This document shows, piece by piece, positions 49,801 through 62,822 of a stretch of 64,000 nt of DNA. The stretch lies in assembly GCA_013396635.1 (NCBI GenBank), contig WBMW01001713.1, positions 359,528 to 423,527 of the forward strand, read 5' to 3'. Source of the DNA: Penelope pileata. Taxonomy: Eukaryota > Chordata > Aves > Galliformes > Cracidae. Within the stretch, counting starts at the first letter, position 1; every line of letters begins with the position of its first letter. Below the pieces are notes generated by a model. The model was not told the origin of the DNA, searched no databases, and saw nothing but the letters and a program-made list of their open reading frames with translations. The translations under genes and the position numbers were made by a program.

Positions 49801-52800
49801 TCTGTCACGTTAGCTAGCTGAAAGGCAAGGTTGAGCAGCACAAAGGCTGCCAACTTTGGTCATCACGTACCTGATTAAGCGAAAAGCCACTGAGGGACAG
49901 GAAAGATGATGGCTGAGACATCAGTTCTGATGGTTTTTCCAACAGGGACTTCTTCAAAAACCAAATAAGAAAAAAGAGCAGTTAGTGTTTGGTTCAGCGA
50001 GCAGGAAGAAAGTAAGCTACGAAAAACTGCCAAGGCATATTTGGCCATGTTCAAAACCTCCTGTATTTCAGCCTCAGCACCTTGGAGGACAGGGGTAACC
50101 AAAACAATGAATGCAGAAAGTCACAAGTTTCCTTACAAACTGCAATCAATATCCAAAAAACAACAACTATGACAGCTGAGAGTCTCAGGCAAACCCCACT
50201 GACAGAACAGCTTCTTAAAACCCTAAGTGCCTTTGGCTGCTGCCACGGTCTGACACATCTACATTCCCACCAAACCTATGGCTGTGGAAAACCCTGCACA
50301 AATGAGACAGTCCTCAGATCACTGGAAAGAATCCTCATTCACACCTGATCAGACCCTTGTATGTTGCTATTCACTGACAAAGTATTTGTCAGTTTTGAAT
50401 ATTCCTGCATAGATTTCTAGACAGTAAGATGCTGTGAATTCAATTCTGCTAAACAGTCTGGGTCTCATTAGTGCTCTCATTTTCATTAAAAATGACTATA
50501 GATAAAAAAGCACAATGTTTACAAGAGAGGTTCCAAAACTCACGAGTTTCAGGTCAAGCTCCTATAGTATGGCCTTTTCCATGACCCTTTCCATTACCTA
50601 CACCCCCTCCCACACGGCTGTTACTTGTAGCCTAATATTTTTCAGCTTTCTTCAGATCTTATTATCATTAAGTAACGAAACACACTGATATGAAAAATAT
50701 AGATACGAAACAAGCCTACTGAGGGAAGAAATAGGATCAGTTCTCACCAAGACACAAACCACAGCAAAATTCTAAAGCTTGGTTGGTAGACAACGAACAG
50801 CACGGAATTCAGGATCAGGGTCCCAGAACGAGTGAAATCAGCAGCAAAACCACGTGTGATCCAAAACCACATCTGTAGTCTCGCTCCAAATAAATCCCTC
50901 TTGCACTCAAACCAGCTCAGCACGTCAGATTTTTAAAAATTCATTGTTCAAACCACAAAAGCCTGAATTAGTTCCCCTCTCTAACATGGTCTCGATATCT
51001 GGAATATCTTTGCTTTCATCCCGTAAGCCTGAGACAAATGCCTCATTTTCTTGGCACACAGCTCCTAGCTTGTTATGTTCTTAAAGTGACAACTCATTAC
51101 TTTGAGAACACATTTTAAAAGGCAGACAAAATTCACTCTACATATCCACACAGCTTGCACAGAGAAGTACTTCCTTCCGTTTGCCAGCAGACAGCAACTG
51201 TAAGAGCTCCAAAGGAAGCTGCTGAAGCAGCAGCTATTAGTTTCTTGGCAGATGTAATGACAGCAAGGAGCGCCTGCTTTGCTACTGGCTCCTTGTGATG
51301 ACATGTAAAAACCTGAGGAATAGAGTTATTAACCAGAGATTTCAAGCCGAGTCACAAAAAACTCTTCCATGTTACTGCCACAAATCTGAAATACACGTGC
51401 AATGAGCACGCTGGAGAAAGGCAGGCGGCATTTTTGGAGGTGATTCAGTAAGTCAGCAGCTCAGAGGCCCTCCAGCTGGTGAACTGGGAATACACAAGCG
51501 TACAGCAATCTGCCTGTCAAAACTCACTGTATTCCTGTAGGAGTTACTGAGTATTTTGCCAGTTGTTTGTCATTTTCTTCTAAACCACCTGGCTCTTTTG
51601 CCATCTCTTGTGCATTTAATAGAGTGGTTTTCTCCTGCCTTTAAGTAATTCTCACACGCCATTACAACAAAAGATACTCTTGTTGTGATGACTTCACCAG
51701 ACACCCCCTCATCCTTACTACCAAGCCCATCCACCTGCAGAAGAACAAGCATGTTAAATGATCATCACTGTCTCTCCTGTGAGCCGTGCTTACAAACAAG
51801 GATCCCACGCTTACGCTGACTTCTGAACAAACAGGCGTGGATGTGGACCAAGAGCTATGCTGGGCACTAAGTCACCTCTCAAGTGATTCAGAGCCTGGGG
51901 GCCTTGGCCTGAGCTCTTGCATGGAGAATAGCTCAATGGTGAGGAGGGGAAGTGGAGAGGAGGGATGGGGAAGAGAAAGGAATTTCCCATTTCTTATAAC
52001 TTCACAGAAGAAAGAGATGCCAGTTAGAGTGAGAAGCAGCAGTATTAAGTCAAATACATACAAAGAGGCTTCGTCCAGGAAGAGAGGCGAGAGGCCCCAG
52101 CAGAGCTGGGTAAAGATCGGGAGGATTAGAGAAAATCAGCTCTTCCTCCTCCTCCAAGGCAGCCAGACTCTTTAACAGGTCCGGAGGAAGCAAAGGGGAG
52201 CTCTTGGGGTCCTAGTGACAGAAATGAGCACAGTGAGACAACAGAAGGCAGACAGGGGAAGAGCAAGAGCTGAGTGTGGAGAGACTAAAGCAAAGCAGGC
52301 CAGGAGAAGAGCAGGGGGAAGGCAGACTTGTGAGGAGTGCAGAAGGCAGCATGCAGAGGGTGAGATGAGAGCAGCGCAACAGAGGTGTGTGGAGGTGCAT
52401 AGAGAAAATGCTGAGCAGAAAACAAAACCAGCCCCACGGCCTGATGTGTGCCAGGAGGAGCACTGCACCTGTCTGTGAAGTAAGTGGTACAGCCAAAGTG
52501 ATGGGCAGCTACTTGTAATTAACACAGCATGTGCTTCCCACTGCATTACTGACAAACACTGAAGCTGTGTTTACATTAAAGGACAATGAACATGATTTTT
52601 CTTTCTGATAAGAAAGATCATAATTATTCTTCTAGAGCTGTGAGTAACTCAGGCTTCAACTGAAATTACGTTTGCATCTTCCTTCCTCTATTTGTGGCAC
52701 TGAAATCCCAGACACTTCCCCTGCTAATGGCTGCCACGCCAAGGCACAGCTTGCTGGACTGCTGGGCAAAAAACCTCGCTCAGTGCACGTAGAACTTGTC

Positions 52801-55800
52801 ATCCCAAATTTTGGGAGGGCTGCTTAAGGCAAGCACCGTGGGCACAGCCTCTGTCCGTACTACAGTGTGCTTGCACCAAGGCAACGTTTTCCTTTTAGGG
52901 ATGAGAACAAGGCTTTGACCCACTCTCCATCTACAAACCGCAGCCTGACATCAGGGCAGAGGCAGTCTCCTGGATGTTGTCTGGCTTTTCTCCCTGAAGG
53001 ATAAGCTAAGTGATCCCAGCTGACCTTTTGAAAACTGAGTGCATTTACAGAGGCATATCCAACCAGAGGTTTAAAAAGCCCTCTGTTTAAGTTTCCTTAT
53101 AAACATCATCAGAAGCACTCCCAGACAGCCCAGAACTGTTAATAAATAACAAAGACTGCAGGCTTTTTATAACCAGCAGCACGAAGTACAACTGCACAAA
53201 CAGAAGCAAAAGTATTCCATTAGTGCAATCTAGAGCTAAAGAAGAGTCGCTCAGCTCTCTTGCTGCATGGTGGGATTTGCAGGGGGGTAGGAAATGAAAA
53301 ATAAAAATAAAAAATCACCATGGGGCTGCTCCTACCATCCTTGGTTTCTAGCCCTGGCTGAGGCTGCAGTAGCTGAACTACCCAACACGCTCAAGAGACT
53401 CTGTGGGTGGCAAGAGTTTATTTAAAAGGTAATGATTCCATTGCAATTACTTGGATGGCTTTCACGGTTTTCATCAGCCGCCAGACAAGAGTTTTCCCTG
53501 TCAGCTGCCACGTTTCTTGTCATGGCAGACACAGCGCAGAGATCAGCGTTACAAGTACACTGAGCATGTCTTACAGCTACTTCAAAAAAAAATCTTCAAG
53601 AGCTTGATCCTGCAACACAGTCAACTGAAGTGGCAAATTCAGTACTATTTCCTGGGATCCCATTCACCAACACCAACATCCAGCTCCCTAGTAAATACAC
53701 TCACAGCAATCTGCTTGGGGCTGGAGGGCACTTCTAACTAAACTGGGGGTTCCTACTTGATTTGTCATTAATATCAGAGCCTCACTGATTTTCACCTGTA
53801 ACACAGATCTTTACCTCAAAGGTCATCCTGGAGACAGCATCCTGCTCTGGGCGGAAGACTCCTTGCCGTTTTCCCCTGCGGTCCATGTTGGACTGCTGTG
53901 CCATCACCCTGTTGTCAGCCATGCCAAAGGAAGAGTCCCAGTAATATTCTGGCACCTTGACTTCTGAGGGGTTCTGGTTATATGGCTCCATTGGGAAAGG
54001 CTTCATTTTTTTCTCCAGAGGTTGCTGTTGCATCACAGGAGACTGTAATGACTGTTCAAACAATTTTAGAGGGTCCTGGGTCTGTAGGTAATAGGGCTGC
54101 TTTACAGGCATAATCTTCCCCAGTGAACCTTGGACTTGAGGCAGGTTCCAGAGCTGCTTTGATGAGTCTGTCTGCGGATACTGAGGCAGAGACGCATGCT
54201 TACATCAGCAGGCAGGAGCAATTAATGCTGAGTGCCTAACTTCATTCAAACGTCGTTCTAGCTGACTCATTACAGATATTCTACAGACGTTCTGATTTAT
54301 TCACCAACATTCAGTCTTGATAGGCATATTAGCGTTACCAAGCTCTATACCAACAGACAAGCATAACCCTTATTTGAACCCAGTGTCTCACAAACTCCTT
54401 TATTAAGGTATTGTTAAGGTACTGAACTGCTGCTCAGAACAACAGGAGGGCCTCACCATTAAGGTCAGACTAGCCAGAAAGTGGATTTTCTCAAGCATGT
54501 AAACATGAAACTAAGAAGTGTGAGGGAACTGAGTAAAACAGGAGTAAGATTCTGACTCTCATACTCAAATGAGACATACCTACAAAGGCCTAAGAGAAGT
54601 ATCTCAGAAACATCACCTTCACACCCTGTCCATAAACAGAAACAGAAAGCAGAGTACCATCTTCCCATCCCAACAGATGACTTCCCTCTTAATTACAGAA
54701 TAACAAGTTCTTGCCCACTAAACTTCAGCTGTTTATCAAATTCTCCCAGAATTTTACAGATCAAAATTTCACAGTAAGGTAGAACAGCTTTTGAAAGGTA
54801 ATCCAGGAACATAAGCCTTGAATGTTGCCATTTTTTTTTAAATGGAGTTTAGCATGTTGCATTAGTCAGGCTTACCTGCTGGAATCCAGAGTGGTGCGGC
54901 GGGCTCTTCCCCAGCCCCTGCACAGCTTTTGTTGGGGACTGCTGCTGCTGCTGTTGCTGGGCCAGAGCTTGGACCTGTAACTGACTTGCAGACTGTGCTG
55001 TTGCCTGAGCTGGTAAAGATGAGAGGGATTGCTGGGAAGGAGGTGGTGTTTGCTGAGGTCCCTGGGTCATCGGCCCTGGTCCTGAGGGCCGCTGCTGGCT
55101 GTAAGGAATATGGGACTGTTTCCCACCTTGCACCTGGTTTCCTGCAGGCGAGTGAGCTGTGGGCTGGAGGAAGGTTCCTGGGACAGAAACACCACCTGGG
55201 AAGGTGTACCCTGTGCTCATGGAGAAAGCCACAGGAGGGGGGACAACGTAGGTTGGAGGTGGAAACCCTGAAAAATAAAAAAACGCTTTTCATCACAGTT
55301 TCTCATAGCAGACAGGTTCCTCAAGAAAACACTGTTTATGTTTTGGTTATTTTGCATCCTTTACACAACGAGGACAAGAAATATAATAAGCAGTTTGTAT
55401 ACACGCACTACAACGTCTGTTTTCACCTTTGCAAGTACACAGCTATGATCACAGCTCTTGAATTTCCTTCTAGTATTCCAGGCACTGACAACAGCATTTC
55501 AGAGCAGTATNTGACAAGTTCCTACCCCCTTAAACACACATTTCTGCAGCGCTGGATGCAGAAGCAATCAATAAGTCTCCTGCCTCCTCCCAGAGGAAAA
55601 TCAGTCTCAGGATTAATTTAGGTAAGGAGCCAGATGGTAAGCAAACCAATCCTCATATCCGCAGGATCAATTTCTTTCCTGTGGCTCACACTAAAAAGCC
55701 AAGTTTAGAAGATAAGCTTTAATTCTTTCTATGACAGGTCAGATTTTGTGCTGATTATAGAGCAAGGGAGGTCCCTCTGTCTTATATTTAGCAACTACAC

Positions 55801-58800
55801 AGAATAGCTGCAGGAAAGATACGGCTCCCAGCTATTTTGTGAGCAAAGATGGACAGCAAGGTATGACAGAACGCTCCACAACAGAATAGGAACATGCTAT
55901 GCAGCAGACAACAGCAAATGATACCATGCAAATTACAGTTTGAAACGTGAGCATCACTACAAAAGCAACTGAGCTGTAAGAAGAAAGCAGTGTGACTGAT
56001 CTTTTATAATAGTCCTATGCACAGAGAACACTTTCTCCTGGGTTAGCAGAAGACTTTGTTATGTTTTGACTAACTACAGAAACAACCTCCTATGATGTTC
56101 CTTGATCTTGTATCCGCTAATCAAGAAGGAAGGTGGCAGATTTCACAGCAGACTTTGATTCCAAAATGTAAGGAATCTTGTTTTGTCTTGTTTCAGTTCT
56201 GCTATGCCTCTTCTGTACTAGACTGTAATGCTCTAAACACGAGAATACACCTTCATTAAAATAGCTCCTGCCTTCAGAAGCTTTAACAACTAATACTGCA
56301 GGTTTTTCTTCACAGCCAACAGCAAACTCACACTTTGAAAGAACACCACAAATTACCTGGCCGGCTAGGAAGGGGAGGGAATGCTCCTGGGTGATGAATG
56401 GGGATGAACTGGGAGCTGCTGGCCTGACTTGGAGTCTGAGTTACAGGTGTCTTCCTGGCTTCAGACACTGGAGTCTTCCTCATCTCTGTCTGGGATTTCA
56501 CCTAATGCAAAATAAAGCAAGAAGAAATTAGATTACTTTTCCTATAATTACCAACATCACATCTCAAGCTGGAAAATGAACTCAGATTTTCTGAGAGATT
56601 ATTTTCTTTTGCCTTAAGTAATTGGAGGAGGTTTGGAACACTGAAATGCAGTTCCTTGCTCTCTGACCTCAGGCAGGTGACCTGTCTCCCCTCAGGCACT
56701 CCTTGCCTCACAAAGCACCAGAAAGATAGCTACCCAGAGACTGCAACAGGCTCCTCCTCTAGCAGGGAAGTGGACATAATCACATCCTCAGACCATACCA
56801 AGGACTTACCACGCTCCTCACCTGCAGTGCCTTGAAAACAAAATAGAAGATGCAAATGCTATTAAGCTTCTCCTAGAGCACTGCTTCAACCTACTTCGTG
56901 CTACTTACCTGCAGCACCTTAAAAAACAAACACTGCAACCTTCTTCCTAACCTTCCTAGGTTCAGCCTCATCTATGTGGTGCTGTATATGCACAAACTCC
57001 TGAATATCATGAAATTCTTTTGACCAAGAGCATATATGAAAAATAGCAGAAGTGCTTAGAATCATAGCATCCTTAGAGTTGGAACGGACCCATAAAGGCC
57101 ACCTGGTCCAACTGCCCTGCAACGTACAGAGATGCCCACAGCTCCATCAGGGTGCTCAGAGCCCCCCAGCCTGACCTTGAATGTCTCCAGGGATGGGGCT
57201 TCCACCACACCTCTGGGCACCCTGCTCCAGTGCTTTACCACCTTTACTGTAAAAAACTGTTTCCTTAAATCCAACCTAAATCTCCTCTCTTTTAGTTTGA
57301 AACCATTCCCCCTTGTCCTGTCTCCACAGACCCTGCTAAACAGTCTGTCCCCTTCATTCCTATACCCCCCCTTTAGATACTGAAAGGCTGCTATCAGATC
57401 TCCCTGGAGCTTTCTCCAGGCTGAACAGCCCCAGCTCTCAGCTGTCCTCACAGGGAGCTGTTCCAACCCTTGGACCATTTTTGTGGCCTCCTCTGGATGC
57501 ACTCCAGCAGGTCCATGTCTCTCCTGTGCTGAGGACTCCACCTCTGGACGCAGAGCTCCAGGTGAGGTCTCAGCACAGAGCAGAGGGGCAGATCCCCTCC
57601 CTCACCCTGCTGCCCACGCTGCTGTTGGTGCAGCCCAGGATATGGTTGGCTTTCTGGGCTGTGAGGGCACATTGCTGGCTCATGTTCAGCTGCCACCCAC
57701 CAGCACCCCCAAGTCCTTTTTGGCAGGGCCGTGTTCTGTCCTTTCACCCCCAGCTTGTGCTGATAGCTGGGGTGTGCTTCACCTCTTTCTGTTTACTGTG
57801 TAACTGCTGTTCTGTTAAAAGAGCTGCACCAGTTAAAGGCAGAGAGAAGAATGTAATGTAATGTTTACCTGATTCTGAGTCTGTTGCAGTCTGGGTCTTC
57901 CTGGAGAGGAAGACAGAGGGGAAGACTACTTTCCCTTTCTGTTCAGCTCGGCAGAACTGCCTGGAATGCAAGATGGAGCAGGCAGGAAAAAGACAGCAAG
58001 CAAGGAACCCGGGCAATACTGAAAGGGCCCAGGAGCAGACCTGATGCCAAGCCTCAGAGGCGATGGAAAGAAAGGGGTTTTATCAGAGATAAATTAAAAA
58101 CCCAAACAAAAAAAATCTGTGTGGGATTTCAACATTTAGAGCTGCTGATTTGAAAGGACTAGGAGGGCAGGTGCATCCTTCCAAAACACAGTTATGGGAG
58201 GGGCAGATGCACTCACACTTTCTTTTAAGTCTTTCTCAAATAATTCTGAATTTCCCCATTTAGAAATTATGGGAGCATACTTTGTTTTTTGTGTTTCATT
58301 AAAAAGTAGAATATGAAACTGGGAGGTTTTGGTATATTTTTCATCTCCCATTAGGAAAAGTTGGGAGGAAACTCCTCCTCACAGTCTGACTGATGCTAAA
58401 TGCCATGAATGGTGTAGCAGCCCCTGCTCCCACTTTCATGCCACATCTGTTTGCTGCCCACCTTTGCCCTTTATCACATTCTACATATTCAGCTCATATT
58501 GTACTGTCCCTTTTCTCTCCACAATAAGCCAAACATTTTTACAACCCATACTGCATGCATTCTTTCATATAATATCTGAATTCAAAGATGTTCTTCTTGC
58601 AGTGGGATATCAAAACGAGCTCTAGCCCACCACAAACTGAAAGCTGCAATGAAACATCTCCAAAGGTGGCTTCCAAAAGATGGATCATACGGTTTATAAT
58701 GGACTTCTATAAGCTAAATTCCTAAAATTGCTTAATCAAGAAAGACAGATTTCAATTGCTTCCCTCGTTTCTCCTTTACCTCACCTTAGAAGCAACAGTA

Positions 58801-61800
58801 CTACCACATCTTGACATCCCTACTGCTCTTAAGGGTTCCTACCTAATGCTTGGGAAAGACACCATTTCCTCCCAGCAGTCTGTTAAGAGCGTACCACCTT
58901 GTGTAAGTCTGCATTCTATTTTCCTTCGCAGCTGGCATCATGTCCTCTAGGGATCAGAATCAACCTGTGCCACACTTCCATGATCCTGTCTGAGCGTGCA
59001 ATTCTCCACTTATCCATGAAACAGGACTAATGACTTTCCTACATTCCTAACATTTTTGCTAAGCAGGATTTGCAATGCTTGTAGCTTTTATGCTTTTGAC
59101 AGCAATGAACTATGAAGCAGATAAAGCTTGAAATTTCAAGAAAGGCAGAAGCAGAGCACTAGCAGACCACTAACTGGTACAAAACCTACACTGGCTTCTT
59201 CTCAGTGGGGCAGGGAGAAAACTCTCCCCATATTCTGGGAGTCGGTCTTGGTAAATAAGACCACACAATTGTGCAAAAAAAATAAATAAAAGGAATTTTA
59301 TTGTAGTAGTTAACATAAATAGAGCTGATAAAACTAAAAAGTCACGATTAATTTCTGTTTGACAAGAGATGAAGAGTGACCAACCAGATCAGAACACAAC
59401 TGGGCTCAAAATACCTTTTTGCTGGGTTTGCAAGTCAACACTAAAAAAAGTAAATTTTTGATAGATCAACTCTGTTAAAATGATAGAATCTTCCTTATGC
59501 AAAAAATGACACACACTTCTCAGAACAACATGTTTTTTCAGCCTTAAGTCCTTCTTTTGCAAGACTGTGGCACGAACACTGAAACTGGGAGCTATGCTCA
59601 GGCCTGCAGCCACATTCCAGACACATTCAACAAATAAATAAAAGTCCTGCTATTCTAACTCACCTACCTAGGCTGTTTTTCAGGTGCCTGAATCTTGCTC
59701 AGTGACTCACATGCAACTGCCACAGGGTTTCTGCAGGTTATTCAGGCCCCCTGCAAAACCTACCAAACGCTGCCAGGACAGTTTGGTATATCCATCTCAT
59801 AACGATGATGCCTAACAGGAAATATCAGGAGAACAAGAAGAATGGTCCTACCAACACAAGCCAGTATGACTCAAAGAGCTGGTTCATCTAGCCTAGGGAA
59901 AACAAGATCTTGATAACATGCCCTCAGAGCAGTTGCAAAGAGGAAGACGAGTTATTGTGCACACATGACCTAAGAAGCAGTAGGATTACACAGTGGCAAG
60001 GGAGATGCATCAGGAAACAATCCGTACTTGAAAGAACGGTGAGGAACTCAAACAGATCCTCTAGGAAAATAATAGCATCTCCATCACTATCATTAAATGC
60101 CTCCAGACGACACCTGGGAATGGCTGAAATATAGCCAAAACTATCCAGGTACAGATCAGATCAACCCTGAAATTCTGCGTCCCTGTTTACTACAATCCCA
60201 TGAAAGCCAGGACAGCAGATTCACTGTCTACTAAGAAGTGTACACAGCGCTCACAGAAATGAGGGAAAAGAGCATGCCTTTGAAAAATACAACTAGAAAA
60301 GAACCAGCAATATGACATCCAACAATTCTGAACACGAATTAGTCTAAAGGCTGCGTGGCTTTCCTAACCTCCACAGAGGAGCACCTGACTGCACAGGCAG
60401 TACAGTGATGTGTTCAATTTATTGAACGTGCACACACCAACTGAACTGCAAATGCAAAGTACCCAGCTCCTTCACAGCAGAACACAGCATAGGTAAGAGT
60501 ATGGCTAAGATTTGACCATACAGGCTGCCCTGTTAACTTGACCAGTTTGTGGAACAACAGCTACAGGTCTTTGTTCTTTGAAACACAAACGTACAAGAAA
60601 AAAAAGAAAAAAAAAAAATCACCTTTCACTGCTCCCTACCTTTTCCTCCCCATAAAAATGAGACAGCGTCAAGGAAAAGAGGAGAAAGTCAAACATCACT
60701 AATGCCTGGTCTGAGATGGATACATTTATTTTTTTTGTGCAGGGCCCACTGAGAGTCCTCAACTCTACTGCATTCTGTGCAAGCAGTGATGGCCCTCACA
60801 CAAACATTGTACTGCCTAAGACGCAGCGTCCCTTTGATCTCAAGGCTTACCTGAACTGCCACATTCTGTTTTCCAGCTTCCTGCATCTTGTCCAAGCCAC
60901 ATTTCTTCGTCTCATTCTTCCTTTTGTTGTTATCCTTCTTCCCATCATTCTTATTGGCTACTATTCCTTTGCTATAGTCCCGTCTTTCCCTACCCACATC
61001 TTTTGGTGGATAGATTCGCCCTTGCTCTCTGTTCATTTCCCGTGGCTTAATATTTTCCTTGAACGTGACCATTGGCTTTTCTCCTGAGTCACAGTTGTTG
61101 TTTAGACTTCTGCCAGAGGACAGAACTGATTTGAGTCCAGGGCTCCCATCTGCGGACAGCGGCTCAGCAATAGATGTTTCCTGCAAGGCGAGGCTCTCTT
61201 TGGCTTCACTAGGGTCCTCCAGTATTAATTCCGGGATTTCCGTCAAGAACAACAGCTTTCCTACCTCATTTTCACACTGAATCAGCCTGAAAAAGACAGA
61301 GAGGAATCAAAAAGCAAATTCAAATAGCTTTTCACACAGTAACCTCAGAATGAGCACTCCCGCTACCACTGTTTCCACTCATCTCAACCCTGCTGTGGTA
61401 TCACTATAAAGGTCTTATCAAATACAATGTTGCACTCTAAAAACATTCCCTATCAGAATTAGTTCCTGAAGGAGCACCCTGACCCACAGAACATGTTATC
61501 AGCACTGCCAGCCTTTCAGCATCAGTGAGATGTGTACACCTTATATCAAATTGCTTTGTAAAATAATAAGAAAAAAAGTTCACCTCTGCCACCTGCACTC
61601 CCTGAGCTTACAGCAGCAAGTGAAAAACACTATTTGCTACTTGAAGCTATTTTGCAATTACCTGGGCTGGTTATCAGCAATCCATTTCCCTGTGAAGATC
61701 AGTCGCTGCTGCCGTATCCGACGTTGCTGCCCTTCCTTATCCCCTGTAATTGCCTGGTGGCCTTTGGAAAAATCCAAGTTCCTAGCATTGAAACAGGAGA

Positions 61801-62822
61801 AGAAATAACATAATTAATTTGCCCTCGGCAAAACCACGTTTCTTTAGAAATACAACTGGTCTGCATTACTTTATCATAAGTTGTGGTATTTCACCAGATC
61901 CTACTCAAAACATGACAGTTACAGATGTCTGAGTTATGGATTCAACTCTCCTCTCACAAGAGGCATCTCCATTAAAGAAGCTTTTTTTTTTGTGCATGAT
62001 GTCAGGTATAACGACAGTTAAAAATGGTAAAAAAAAAAATTAAATAAAACAGCAAAAACATAACAGGTAGTCTTCACATGCATAAAATATTTCTTAATTT
62101 TTTCCCCTTTCAGTTTACTAGGCTGAAGAAAAGCAGACATAAGCAATGCTGTAAGTTCACAACTTTCCTCAGAGCTTTACTGAGGACTGGCACAGGACCT
62201 AAGAGACTGGAGTCCTATGCCACCTATTAGTTTTGCAAAGAAAGATACCCACATCTATCCATACAGCAGTACATATTCATAAACAAGTTATTGTAGGGAG
62301 CAGGTCAAAGCCTACCAAAGCAGCGACACCAGCAAGAACAGTTGCCTTCAGCTGTCACCCACCTGAATGAGGGTCTCAGAGCCAAGAATCCTTGCAATTC
62401 AAATTCTTCTGGAAGGGGAGTTGCTGGTGAATAGACAGCAAATAAGAGAAGGAAAGCGTTAATGCATTAAGTACAGAATCATAAGACACCTTGGCAAGGT
62501 CATTAGACACTTTGCTGCCTTCTACTGACATGCTCTGCTGTACTGGTCCACCCTGCAACCTGAGAAGCTCAAAAATGATTAAGGAGATCACAGTCTGCTC
62601 AGCATAAGAAAGCAGCGTTTGCAAAGTATTCATCTGCACCAATACTGGAAGACAACTTGTTCCCCATTTACCTTTCAATTGCAATTTCCCACATCAGAAA
62701 AAGCATGCATCATTCTGAGTTTTTTAAAGCACAGACGAAAAGTATTCTTACCACTATTATTGGATAGATCTTCTTCATGAGGCTGGAAGCTGTTTAGAAG
62801 AGAAATCAGCCAGGGCCATATG
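46894..62822 (-). CDS. SMG7: SMG7, nonsense-mediated mRNA decay factor (C-terminal part)
   Basis: SMG7, with SMG5, binds phosphorylated UPF1, and its C-terminal region recruits mRNA decay enzymes. Thirteen exons in minus order: 62,822-62,752; 62,423-62,363; 61,781-61,662; 61,286-60,851; 56,501-56,357; 55,267-54,876; 54,180-53,815; 52,211-52,062; 49,951-49,871; 49,272-49,113; 47,935-47,765; 47,674-47,526; 47,007-46,894. They join in frame to 804 codons plus the TGA. The first exon here completes a tyrosine codon before IWPWLISLLNS, corresponding to about residue 389 of human SMG7. The N-terminal 14-3-3-like domain therefore lies beyond the right edge. The tail carries a proline/glutamine-rich region (SQQRPSGPGPM, a run of seven Q) and the conserved C-terminus ALEQLLMQQKQKQQRGQGAM. 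The 150-base exon at 52 kb encodes the acidic block LAALEEEEELIFSNPPDLYP. One intron (after 47,765) is GC-AG and the rest GT-AG. Confidence 0.96.
47675..47764 (-). other. SMG7: SMG7 intron with GC-AG ends
   Basis: Frame continuity through the conserved peptide TDKPAMGGFG requires exon ...AAGCCAG to be followed by the intron starting GCAAGT, with acceptor TTTTAG before CAATGGGAGG. The donor CCAG/GCAAGT is the strong consensus expected of GC-AG introns. At 90 bases the intron is very short. Confidence 0.88.
55511..55511. other. Single undetermined base
   Basis: One N in a SMG7 intron; it does not touch coding sequence. Confidence 0.99.
57058..57765 (-). mobile_element. CR1 LINE 3' region, antisense, in SMG7 intron
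   Basis: About 700 bases of CR1 lie on the minus strand, the same strand as SMG7. Minus-strand frames still read the CR1 C-terminal region (LQGDLIAAFQYLKG, then TRGNGFKLKE, FRLDLRKQFF and VVEAPSLETFK). The tail AGAATCATAGCATCC is at 57,058 on the + strand. It is 5'-truncated and carries frame breaks. Confidence 0.95.
57869..57900 (-). other. SMG7: Candidate 32-base cryptic or poison exon in SMG7
   Basis: A long pyrimidine tract ending TCTTCCTCTCCAG precedes 32 bases that end TCAG before a consensus-like donor GTAAAC. The length is not a multiple of three. Joined between the flanking SMG7 exons (60,851 and 56,501) it would shift the frame and create TGA at the start of the next exon. It lies about 100 bases before an inserted CR1. 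This is a splice-motif observation only; transcription is unknown, and pseudo-exons of this size are common. Confidence 0.25.
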
